A DNA stretch of 21,472 bases, from assembly GCA_030620065.1 (NCBI GenBank), contig JAUXFJ010000004.1, positions 1 through 21,472 of the forward strand, given 5' to 3'. Shown here piece by piece: positions 1-6,921 of the stretch (position 1 is its first letter; every line of letters starts with the position of its first letter). The DNA is from Anaerolineaceae bacterium (lineage in GTDB: Bacteria; Chloroflexota; Anaerolineae; Anaerolineales; Anaerolineaceae). Under the pieces are notes generated by a model. The model ran no database searches. It was not told the DNA's origin and saw nothing but the letters and a program-made list of their open reading frames with translations. A program made the translations under genes and the position numbers.

Positions 1-588
1 GAGCACTTTATCTACCAACCCGTATTCAACCGCTTGTTCAGCGTTCATATAGAAATTGCGGTCAGTATCCTTTTCGATGACTTCAATTGTCTGTCCGGTG
101 ACACTGGATAATAATTCATTCAAGTGTGCTTTCAAACGCAAGATCTCACGCGCTTGGATTTCAATATCCGATGCTTGTCCCTCTGTGCCGCCCAGGGGTT
201 GATGCATATGAATGGTTGCATGGGGGAGTGCATAGCGTTGACCTTTAGTGCCGGCTGCAAGTAATACGGTGCCGAAGCTTGCAGTGACGCCGACAGCAAC
301 GGTGCTCACCTTGTTAGGGATCATCTGCATTGTATCCAGGATCGCCATGCCGGCATAAATCTGACCGCCGGGGGAGTTGATATACATTTGAATCCCTTTA
401 TCCGGGTCTTCCCGGCTGAGATAAAGCAACTGTGCAACAATGAGGTTAGCTACTTGATCGGTGATAGGGGAGCCCAAAAATACAATCCGTTCTTTTAGCA
501 GTAACGAAAAAATATCGTAGGCACGTTCGCCGCGGCTAGAGGTTTCAACTACCATAGGGATAACAGAATTAAAATCTGTGAATGTCAT
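1..588 (-). CDS. clpP: ATP-dependent Clp protease proteolytic subunit ClpP (3' end cut by window edge)
   Basis: Serine peptidase that forms the tetradecameric proteolytic chamber of Clp and degrades proteins unfolded by ClpX/ClpC/ClpA. The 196 visible residues cover nearly the whole enzyme and stop near the usual C-terminus. The start is the ATG at 588, behind an AAGGTG ribosome binding site. Visible motifs are MYINSPGG (res 68-75), the nucleophile Ser104 in VTASFG, His129 in MHQPLGG, and the EIQAREIL helix (143-150). Aligned on His129, the third triad position is Asn178 (DTDRNFY) where E. coli has Asp171, so the triad reads Ser-His-Asn. Such an Asn is reported in Listeria ClpP1, so activity is probably altered rather than absent. 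It lies 31 bp after tig with no terminator between, which suggests co-transcription. clpX commonly follows in other genomes and would lie outside the window. Confidence 0.96.
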   Translation of the reverse strand, partial: MTFTDFNSVIPMVVETSSRGERAYDIFSLLLKERIVFLGSPITDQVANLIVAQLLYLSREDPDKGIQMYINSPGGQIYAGMAILDTMQMIPNKVSTVAVGVTASFGTVLLAAGTKGQRYALPHATIHMHQPLGGTEGQASDIEIQAREILRLKAHLNELLSSVTGQTIEVIEKDTDRNFYMNAEQAVEYGLVDKVL

Positions 589-619
589 ATTACACCTTAC
601 CTTTTAGTAACTAATTAAG

Positions 620-2281
620 TTATTTCTGTTCTTCTTTGCCAGAACTCTGTGGGAGATCAGCCATTTCCTTCTTCTCGCTAATTTCAGCTTTAGGGGTCGA
701 AGCGGGCTTCTTCTTTTTGGCTTCATCTGACTTTGCAGTTGAAGTTTTAGTTTTTGTGGATTTCGCAGCAGCCGTTTTAGGAGCAGTTATTTTGCTTTTA
801 GCAGACTTGGAAGCAGTAGATTTCGAAGATTTCTTTTTTGCTGCTGCGGTCTTGCTGGCTGGCTTTGAAGACACAGGTTTTTTCTTGGCTGCGGTTTTCT
901 TTACTTTTTCCTCAGCTTGTTCTTCTATTTCTTTCTTATTTTTTGCCATTTCACCTGTGGCAATCGACTTCAGACGGGCGTGTATTTCAGTATTCATCAA
1001 GCGGTTCGCCGATTCCATAGCGATAGCATTGGCGAATTGCTTGTTGCCCATTTCCTTGCGAATTTCGCTCATATTGCCATCAGCGATCAATTCGCTCATG
1101 ACTTCATCCAAAGTTGTTTTGAGACGTTCATCATCGAGTTTGATGCCTTCTGTTTCTGAAAAAGCATTCATCACCAGAGAACGTTCAAGGCGTAGAATTG
1201 CAGCAGGTTTGGCTTCCTCTTCGACAAATTTCTCTTTATCAGTTTCCCTTATTTTGAAATAGGTTTCCAGATCCAGATTCTGGTGCTTTAAATCAGCTTC
1301 AACACGGTTTAGGACCTTTTCAATTTCACTCTCCAACAGTTGCGGCGGATATTTGATCTTGGCATTTTCACGTATCTGATCAATTATTTGAATGTAATAT
1401 TCATCATCGTAAGCAGCCTGGTGGTCGGATGACATACGTTCCTGGATTGAGGCTCTTAACTCATCACTGTTTTCATAATCACCCAGGGCTTTTAAGAAAT
1501 CGCCCTCTAATTCTGGTAATTCCAAGCCTTTGACGGATTGAATAGTGATGTTAAACACAACTTCCTTATTTTTTAGTTTCTCGTCGCGATATGATTTCGG
1601 ATATTTATGGGTAAATTCCTTTTCATCCTCGGCAGAAAGACCAATCAGTTTTCGTGAAAATCCTGAAAATGGCCATTCATTCTGAAGCTTTTCCTCTTTT
1701 GGAGGAATCAATACTTGTTGCGGGGAATTATCCGCAATGTTTGCATCTTCTTCCTCGGAAGGGTTGAGTATCTCTGCACTTAGAGAGAAATATACGAGAT
1801 TGCCTTCTTGAGCAGCTTGCTCCAGGGGGACGATTGTTGCTGATTTTCGTCTCAATTGAGTGATAAAAACATCAACTTCTTTTTCGTCAAAAGGATCGGG
1901 GGCATACTCCTTGCGGGTATCCTGATAGTTTCCTAAATCGATTTCGGGCTCAAGGGGAACCAGAAATGTGAATGTAGGTGGGTCCTGGCTGTCAATCGAC
2001 TCCAGGCTGCCAGCTCCAGAGGGTTTGATGTCTGCTTCGTCGATAACTTTTGGGTAGACATCGTCGAGCATAAGGTCTACGGCATCCTGTACAACCGCGG
2101 CTTCACCGACATGCGAGATAATGATCTGATAAGGTGCTTTTCCCGGTCTAAAGCCAGGGATTTTAGTCTTTTTTGCGATTTCACGGGCTGCCCTGCGTTT
2201 GAATTGATCGAGCAGCTCGGTCTCAAATTCGGATACAATCTTCACTTGATGGTCGTCACGGTATTCTTTTTTGATTTTCAA
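620..2281 (-). CDS. tig: Trigger factor with a Lys/Ala/Ser-rich C-terminal extension
   Basis: Ribosome-bound chaperone and peptidyl-prolyl isomerase that receives nascent chains at the exit tunnel. The start is the TTG at 2281: it follows AGAGGT at a normal distance and gives the family N-terminus. The longer reading back to 2350 would run into the tRNA-Leu gene. The protein is 553 aa, against 432 in E. coli. Domains seen: N-terminal ribosome-binding domain with the signature GFRPGKAP at 43-50; a diverged FKBP-like isomerase domain at roughly 150-255 (GFSRKLIGLSAEDEKEF, then VKGLELPEL); and the helical chaperone domain to about 440. Residues 445-553 (bases 949-620) form a low-complexity tail of Lys, Ala, Ser and Thr resembling histone H1 tails, absent from the E. 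coli protein. It sits 30 bp after tRNA-Leu and 31 bp before clpP. Confidence 0.95.
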   Translation of the reverse strand: MKIKKEYRDDHQVKIVSEFETELLDQFKRRAAREIAKKTKIPGFRPGKAPYQIIISHVGEAAVVQDAVDLMLDDVYPKVIDEADIKPSGAGSLESIDSQDPPTFTFLVPLEPEIDLGNYQDTRKEYAPDPFDEKEVDVFITQLRRKSATIVPLEQAAQEGNLVYFSLSAEILNPSEEEDANIADNSPQQVLIPPKEEKLQNEWPFSGFSRKLIGLSAEDEKEFTHKYPKSYRDEKLKNKEVVFNITIQSVKGLELPELEGDFLKALGDYENSDELRASIQERMSSDHQAAYDDEYYIQIIDQIRENAKIKYPPQLLESEIEKVLNRVEADLKHQNLDLETYFKIRETDKEKFVEEEAKPAAILRLERSLVMNAFSETEGIKLDDERLKTTLDEVMSELIADGNMSEIRKEMGNKQFANAIAMESANRLMNTEIHARLKSIATGEMAKNKKEIEEQAEEKVKKTAAKKKPVSSKPASKTAAAKKKSSKSTASKSAKSKITAPKTAAAKSTKTKTSTAKSDEAKKKKPASTPKAEISEKKEMADLPQSSGKEEQK

Positions 2282-2311
2282 TGATGTACCTCTTTGATTA
2301 ATAGTAAGAAG

Positions 2312-2393
2312 TGGGGAAGGAGAGCCTCGAACTCTCACGCGTTGCCGCACATGATCCTAAGTCATGCCTGTCTGCCAATTCCAGCACTTCCCC
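2312..2393 (-). tRNA. tRNA-Leu (anticodon UAG)
   Basis: A class II tRNA read on the minus strand. The 7-bp acceptor stem pairs GGGGAAG (2393-2387) with CTTCCCC (2319-2313), followed by discriminator A at 2312. A D arm with CTGGAATTGGCAGACAG, an anticodon loop CTTAGGA giving UAG, a long variable arm with a GCG/CGC stem, and a T arm with GAGAG-TTCGAGG-CTCTC are all visible. CCA is not encoded, so it must be added after processing. The gene lies just upstream of tig on the same strand with only 30 bp between. Confidence 0.96.
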
Positions 2394-2404
2394 TCGGGTT
2401 ACGA

Positions 2405-2433
2405 ATTATACGCTAGAGAATGTAACAAGTCAA
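2405..2433 (-). promoter_or_regulatory. Near-consensus sigma70-type promoter for tRNA-Leu and probably tig-clpP
   Basis: On the minus strand a -35 box TTGACT (2433-2428) is followed by a 17-bp spacer and a perfect -10 box TATAAT (2410-2405). The predicted start near 2398 is about five bases before the mature tRNA 5' end. No other promoter or terminator is apparent between the tRNA and tig, so I infer that it also drives tig and clpP. Confidence 0.85.
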
Positions 2434-2548
2434 TAATTGTTTATACAATACACGCGTTAGAATATTGTTAATTATGTGCCCATCCTTCTGCTTTTGGTTT
2501 ATAGGCTATAATTTGGCGCTGTTATCACTATAATACGTGGAGAACGGA

Positions 2549-2965
2549 ATGAGCAATATTATTTCTACAAATACGCCCGGGAAAACACGGAATCGATTAA
2601 CTAAAGCCGTTGTTATTTCAATCAGAGAATTGATGCGCCAAGGTGAGCAGGATAAAAAAAGCAGAGATTTGGTAGCATTTATCATTTTGGCGCTGGATGC
2701 AATTGCTGAAACAATAGAAAAAACAGTTTCAGCATGGGAAAAGCGCAATTATTGGTTAAAAGCAGATAAATTTCGCTTAGAATGGGCCTGGGCAGGCCGG
2801 TTTAGTCGAGAAATGCATATAGCTTTGAAGTCAGATGACTGGCAACTTGTGATAAAGGTCGTAGTCGAGGTCGCACAAAAACTTCACAAGATACAAGTAA
2901 GCGATAAACACAGGCTCGGCACACCCTGGGTAGGTGCATGGGACGAATTATGCGAAAAAGGATAA
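2549..2965 (+). CDS. Hypothetical protein, 138 aa, helical and basic
   Basis: I do not recognise this protein. I chose the ATG at 2549 because GGAG (2539-2542) lies about six bases upstream; an in-frame GTG at 2537 would overlap that ribosome binding site. The protein begins MSNIISTNTPGKTRNRLTKA and then looks almost entirely alpha-helical, with no signal peptide, membrane segment or cysteine cluster. It has many Lys/Arg and a Trp-rich centre (AWEKRNYWLKADKFRLEWAW). The C-terminus has the motif GTPWVGAWDELCEKG. Two TATAAT matches lie upstream at 2507-2512 and 2529-2534, neither with a good -35 box. It is transcribed divergently from tRNA-Leu/tig. A small helical regulator or nucleic-acid-binding protein is possible, but nothing seen proves it. 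Confidence 0.75.
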   Translation: MSNIISTNTPGKTRNRLTKAVVISIRELMRQGEQDKKSRDLVAFIILALDAIAETIEKTVSAWEKRNYWLKADKFRLEWAWAGRFSREMHIALKSDDWQLVIKVVVEVAQKLHKIQVSDKHRLGTPWVGAWDELCEKG

Positions 2966-3204
2966 TTATTTATAATATTATATAATTAATGCATAATAAC
3001 CAATCTTATTTGACGTAACCCTCCGGTAATTGACAATTAATGTAAATATTTTGGTAGTAAAGGTATCTTTTGAGAATCCTGGTGAAGTGATATTGCGAAA
3101 CTTATAGTTAGAATGGGGAGGGGGTAGTTTGATCAATCATTAATAATAATTTGAATTATGTAAATCCTGATACTTGCAAATTATTTCATTAGCTCTGATT
3201 TGGT

Positions 3205-3228
3205 TTGCTTTATCTTTAGATAAAGCAA
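3205..3228. repeat. Perfect 11-2-11 inverted repeat
   Basis: The left arm TTGCTTTATCT (3205-3215) and the right arm AGATAAAGCAA (3218-3228) are exact reverse complements around TT. No U-tract follows, so an intrinsic terminator is unlikely. The arm length equals that of Xer/dif half-sites, but the centre is two bases instead of the usual six. An operator for a dimeric regulator or an RNA hairpin is also possible. Confidence 0.7.
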
Positions 3229-3278
3229 GATGAACAGGAGGGGGAGGGAACATATAGCTAAAATGAGGTATAATCAAT

Positions 3279-3425
3279 ATGGTTACGATAAGTACCATTA
3301 TCACAACCTGCTATACGGATGATAAATTGACGATAACTACTATAGGTTTGGTAAATTTAGCCTTGTATTTACCCATTACACTCATCACAAATGTATTGTT
3401 TTGCATTCCGCTGAACCTTATTTAG
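3279..3425 (+). CDS. Possible small hydrophobic peptide, 48 aa (doubtful)
   Basis: The ORF starts at an ATG five bases after a TATAAT box (3269-3274), so any transcript from that box would be nearly leaderless. The encoded peptide begins MVTISTIITTCYTDD and ends in a hydrophobic stretch of about 27 residues (IGLVNLALYLPITLITNVL and onwards), like a single membrane span. There is no ribosome binding site and no good -35 box. In AT-rich non-coding DNA such an ORF can arise by chance, so this is only a candidate. Confidence 0.15.
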   Translation: MVTISTIITTCYTDDKLTITTIGLVNLALYLPITLITNVLFCIPLNLI

Positions 3426-3671
3426 CCATTTCCGCTATGTTTTACGTGGTGTACATGATCATTATTTACACCCAGCTACCTTGTTATAGCCAATATAGTT
3501 TATATTCAATACCCATTCTGTAAAAATGATACGATCCGCTTAACAGACACATGTATAGTGAGAATTTAGTAATAATTCGGCATATTAGAGCAGTTTTACG
3601 AGAAAAAATAGGCGGTGTTTCGTATAGAGATCGTTAACTATAAGAAGCAATGATAAGCTATGCGCAATTTC

Positions 3672-3699
3672 TTGATAATATCTGAAATCATCTTATAAT
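3672..3699 (+). promoter_or_regulatory. Promoter of the tyrosine recombinase, leaderless type
   Basis: The -35 box TTGATA (3672-3677), a 16-bp spacer and the -10 box TATAAT (3694-3699) are followed by exactly six bases and then ATG at 3706. The expected transcription start therefore falls on that start codon, leaving no room for a ribosome binding site. Confidence 0.7.
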
Positions 3700-3705
3700 A
3701 TGGCT

Positions 3706-4698
3706 ATGACTTACCCACCCGATAAGGCTACTCTCACCATTTCGCAAACTGTTGCAAGTTATTTAGATTCAGTGAACTTGTCCAGAAGCCAAAATACATA
3801 TCGCACCTACCGCAACGGGATGGCTCTATTCGGTTCTGTACTCGCAGATCATGATTTAAAGCCAGCAGAAACACTGATAACAGCCTTAAAAGAGGATGCG
3901 ATATCCTGGTTAGCGACCGCATTGAAGGATTACGCACCTGCTAGTGAACAATGTTATTTGACTGCTGCGATTGGCTATTATGAGTATTTAGCTGGTGAGA
4001 ATATCATCAATATCAATCTGCCGCGGGTACGTCTACTGGTAAAACAGCGTTCACGCAGGCCAGGTATACGACTACCCCAGTTTCCACGCGAAGAAATCGA
4101 TAAAATATTAGCTTATGCGTTGAGCCTGTCTGCCAAAGCTGTGGAAAATCACATTAATCACCTTATCAATTTGCGCGACAGGGCTTTCCTGCTAACATTA
4201 GCTGATACTGGACTGCGAGTGCATGAAGCCTGTCAAATGCGCCGCGGTGATATTGATTGGAACGAAGGCCGGGCAGCGATCATAGGCAAAGGTAATCGCC
4301 AGGCTATTGTTCGTTTTTCAAGCCGCTCAATGAGATCAATAAAAGATTATCTTTCACTGCGTTCGGAATTGGATGGTGCAAGTGGCAAATCACTTCAATC
4401 GCTACCCATATTCGCTCGTCATGATCGGGCTGCTGGAAAAGCGGTTAAACCAATATCCACGACAACTGGACGCAAGATAGTCTCTGAACGTGTCAGGCAG
4501 TGTTTAGGCGAAGAAGCTGTAGGTACAATAACTCCCCATTCATTCCGGCACTATTTTGTGACGACTGTACTTATCGCTTCAGGTAATTTAAAACTTGCCC
4601 AGGAATTAGCTCGTCATAAGAACATTGCTGTTACGCAAAGATATTCGCATTTAGCTGATGATGAATTAGATCGGGAATATCTGGATATTTTTGGGTAA
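3706..4698 (+). CDS. Tyrosine recombinase/integrase, XerC/XerD-like
   Basis: Site-specific recombinase of 330 aa, the size expected for Xer-type enzymes. An N-terminal SAM-like core-binding domain (about 10-105, with YRTYRNGMALF) precedes the catalytic domain (about 120-330). All catalytic positions are visible with this start: Arg171 in TGLRVHEA, Lys195 in GKGNRQ, His278 and Arg281 in PHSFRHYF, His304 in ARHKN and nucleophile Tyr313 in TQRYSHL. I prefer the ATG at 3706 over the one at 3700, because 3700 directly abuts the -10 box and would precede the predicted transcript start. The gene is alone, with no excisionase, phage genes or flanking direct repeats seen. It could be the chromosome-dimer-resolving Xer or a remnant integrase. 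The bordering AT-rich stretch could hold its target site, though I could not identify a dif site. Confidence 0.9.
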   Translation: MTYPPDKATLTISQTVASYLDSVNLSRSQNTYRTYRNGMALFGSVLADHDLKPAETLITALKEDAISWLATALKDYAPASEQCYLTAAIGYYEYLAGENIININLPRVRLLVKQRSRRPGIRLPQFPREEIDKILAYALSLSAKAVENHINHLINLRDRAFLLTLADTGLRVHEACQMRRGDIDWNEGRAAIIGKGNRQAIVRFSSRSMRSIKDYLSLRSELDGASGKSLQSLPIFARHDRAAGKAVKPISTTTGRKIVSERVRQCLGEEAVGTITPHSFRHYFVTTVLIASGNLKLAQELARHKNIAVTQRYSHLADDELDREYLDIFG

Positions 4699-4806
4699 AA
4701 TAATTTCTAATACTATCAATTAGCGATTTTATACTCATGATCGTAATTTAGCTCTAATCGTTCATTAATAAAGTTAAAATTAAAACTATAAGGAACTTTA
4801 GACTGA

Positions 4807-6921
4807 ATGCCACGCAACCGAATAAAAACTCATCCAATTCTCAATATCGTCGATCGTGAATCAATCTCGTTTTATTGGCAGGATAAACTCATAAGCACAT
4901 ACCCCGGAGAGACCATTTCAGCGGCTCTAATTGCAAATGGAATCAAAATATTCGGTCATCACCCCAAGGACAAAGCACCTCTGGGGATATTTTGCGCAAA
5001 TGGGCAGTGTTCCCAATGCATGGTCATACTCGATGGTAAACCGGTCAAAGCATGCATGACTTTGGTTAGTCCGGGTATCCATGTTTACCCTGCTGATGGA
5101 CTACCCTCTTTGCCTGACGAAAATCTTCCCAATGATGCGCAATATAATGAAACGACTAAAGTGGAAGTTCCGGTGTTAATCATCGGCGGCGGTCCTGCGG
5201 GCTTATCTGCTGCAATAGAATTAGGTAAATTAGGAATTAAAACTCTGCTAATTGACGACAAACATCGCCTGGGTGGAAAATTAGTTCTGCAGACGCATCG
5301 TTTCTTTGGGTCCACAGAGGCTGTCTATGCTGGTACAAGGGGCATTGACATAGCTACAACCCTGGATGAACAGGTGCGTTCGTATGAAAGTGTTGAAGTT
5401 TGGCTGCAATCAACAGCCCTGGCAGTTTACGAGGACAAGTGTGTGGGCATTTGGAAAGAAGATAATACCTATGTACTTGTTAAACCAGACATGCTTCTCA
5501 CAGCTACCGGTGCTCGAGAACGGAGCCTGGCTTTTCAGGGAAATACTCTGCCGGGTATTTATGGTGCTGGTGCTTTTCAGACTTTGGTTAATCGTGACCT
5601 AGTAAAACCGGCAGATAAGCTTTTCATCGTTGGGGGCGGCAACGTCGGTTTGATCGCTGGGTACCATGCACTTCAAGCTGGCATCGATGTTGTGGGACTT
5701 GTTGAAGCTATGCCAGCATGCGGCGGGTATAAGGTGCATCGAGATAAACTAGCCCGGCTTGGTGTCCCAATCTATACTTCACACACAATTCTAAGTGCCA
5801 ATGGAAATGATGCGGTTGATTCTGTAAGCATCGTTGAGATCGATAAACAATTTAAAGCAATCAGAGGAACTGAGAAAGAATTTCAATGCGATTGTGTCTT
5901 GATTGCAGTTGGTCTGGACCCGGTCGATGAATTCACCAAAAAAGCTGAAGAAGTCGGGCTGCCCGTTTATGCTGCCGGTGATGCCCAGGAAATCGCTGAA
6001 GCGTCTGCGGCTATATTTTCAGGAAAAATCAAGGGCAATGAAATTGCACAAGGATTGGGGCTTTCACTCCCAGAGATACCTGACGAATGGTTTGAATTTG
6101 AGAAGATCTTAAAATCAAAACCCGGCGAAACCTTCAAGGTTGAGCTACCGGTTACTAAAGCCGAGATTTTCCCTGTGCTGCACTGCACTCAGGAAATACC
6201 CTGCGATCCCTGTTCGACTGTCTGCCCAAAGGGTTTAATACATGTAGACGAGAAAGATATACGTCATCTCCCGGAGTTTTGTCCAGAAGATCAAAAGGAT
6301 TGCATTGCATGTGAAAGATGCGTTGCAGTATGCCCCGGCCTGGCAGTAACGCTTGTGGATTTCAGGCAAGATCCCACCTACCCCACTGTCTCCATCCCCT
6401 ACGAATTCTCACGCGATAAAATAAATGAAGGCGATGAGATTATTGTTACAGATGTAGATGGCAAATCTTTAGCGCGGTTGCCTGTTACAAAGATCAGACA
6501 AATAGCTGCCTTCTCAGGCACTTTGATTATTAGAGTAAAAGCGCCGGCTGCAATTGCTGTAAAGATAGCAGGCATACGTCTACCAGCACCTGAAAAGAAT
6601 AACATCGCAGATGAACAAAAAGCCTCTCGCATTGATAATGAAACCTATATTTGCCGCTGTGAACATGTAAAAGCTGAGGATATTCGCTCTCTTATCCAAA
6701 AAGGTGTTCGTGATATCAATCAAATCAAGGCGATTACAAATGCATCCATGGGAGCCTGTGGCGGTAAAACCTGCCTGCATTTAATACAGAACATCTTTCG
6801 AGAAGAAGGGATTCCTTTCGAAGAAATTAGCGAGACAACGAAACGTCCTGTCTTCGTTGAAGTACCGCTTGAAACGCTGGCGGGTTCACGCCAAAATAAG
6901 GATAAAAATAATGGCGGCTAG
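4807..6921 (+). CDS. Multi-cofactor FAD/NAD oxidoreductase subunit (2Fe-2S + FAD/NAD + ferredoxin-like + BFD-like fusion)
   Basis: Predicted electron-transfer subunit of a dye-linked amine or imino acid dehydrogenase, relatives being HcnA/HcnB, opine oxidase OoxA and archaeal proline dehydrogenase small subunits. Modules in order over 704 aa: an N-terminal plant-type 2Fe-2S domain with Cys63, 68, 71 and 83 (CANGQCSQC); a disulfide-reductase-type flavoprotein with GGGPAG at 127-132 and GGGNVG at 276-281; a ferredoxin-like segment with Cys460, 466, 469, 473 and 492, 499, 502, 505, 509, enough for two 4Fe-4S clusters; and a C-terminal BFD-like domain with Cys616, 618, 651 and 656 for a second 2Fe-2S. 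No signal peptide is seen, so it is probably cytoplasmic. Its end overlaps the next gene by 11 bp, indicating translational coupling to the substrate-oxidising subunit. The substrate cannot be read from the sequence; proline, hydroxyproline, sarcosine, glycine and opines are all plausible. Confidence 0.88.
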   Translation: MPRNRIKTHPILNIVDRESISFYWQDKLISTYPGETISAALIANGIKIFGHHPKDKAPLGIFCANGQCSQCMVILDGKPVKACMTLVSPGIHVYPADGLPSLPDENLPNDAQYNETTKVEVPVLIIGGGPAGLSAAIELGKLGIKTLLIDDKHRLGGKLVLQTHRFFGSTEAVYAGTRGIDIATTLDEQVRSYESVEVWLQSTALAVYEDKCVGIWKEDNTYVLVKPDMLLTATGARERSLAFQGNTLPGIYGAGAFQTLVNRDLVKPADKLFIVGGGNVGLIAGYHALQAGIDVVGLVEAMPACGGYKVHRDKLARLGVPIYTSHTILSANGNDAVDSVSIVEIDKQFKAIRGTEKEFQCDCVLIAVGLDPVDEFTKKAEEVGLPVYAAGDAQEIAEASAAIFSGKIKGNEIAQGLGLSLPEIPDEWFEFEKILKSKPGETFKVELPVTKAEIFPVLHCTQEIPCDPCSTVCPKGLIHVDEKDIRHLPEFCPEDQKDCIACERCVAVCPGLAVTLVDFRQDPTYPTVSIPYEFSRDKINEGDEIIVTDVDGKSLARLPVTKIRQIAAFSGTLIIRVKAPAAIAVKIAGIRLPAPEKNNIADEQKASRIDNETYICRCEHVKAEDIRSLIQKGVRDINQIKAITNASMGACGGKTCLHLIQNIFREEGIPFEEISETTKRPVFVEVPLETLAGSRQNKDKNNGG

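Larger units (their letters stand above)
2966..3699 (+). other. Long AT-rich intergenic stretch with palindromes and G-rich tracts
   Basis: This stretch carries no ORF of normal length. Near the left end an AT-only hairpin (TAATTAT at 2963-2969, ATAATTA at 2982-2988) overlaps the preceding stop codon; it lacks a GC stem and is a weak terminator at best. Two purine tracts share GGAGGGGG: GGGGAGGGGG at 3115-3124 and GGAGGGGGAGGG at 3237-3248. A perfect 24-bp palindrome is at 3205-3228. A spaced inverted repeat GGTGTA/TACACC is at 3448-3453 and 3467-3472 around the palindrome ATGATCAT. A 48-codon ORF at 3279-3425 is treated separately. The last 28 bases hold the recombinase promoter. Confidence 0.6.

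Noticed and set aside
636..1262. A 208-codon plus-strand ORF encoding a Phe/Ala/Leu-rich, membrane-like protein.
   Set aside because: It is antisense to tig. The Lys/Ala/Ser-rich codons of the trigger factor tail read backwards as Phe, Leu and Ala, which explains both its length and its hydrophobicity.
2282..2350. A longer trigger factor N-terminus starting at 2350.
   Set aside because: The extra 23 codons run through the tRNA-Leu gene and do not match the family; TTG at 2281 has the ribosome binding site.
2537..2548. GTG at 2537 as the start of the 138-aa protein.
   Set aside because: It would place the start on top of the GGAG ribosome binding site that properly serves the ATG at 2549.
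2963..2988. The AT-only hairpin after the 138-aa gene as an intrinsic terminator.
   Set aside because: The stem has no G-C pairs and is too weak; it could be chance in AT-rich DNA.
2312..4806. tRNA-Leu and the nearby recombinase as an integrated element with att repeats.
   Set aside because: No copy of the tRNA 3' end was seen on the far side of the recombinase, and no phage or conjugation genes are present.
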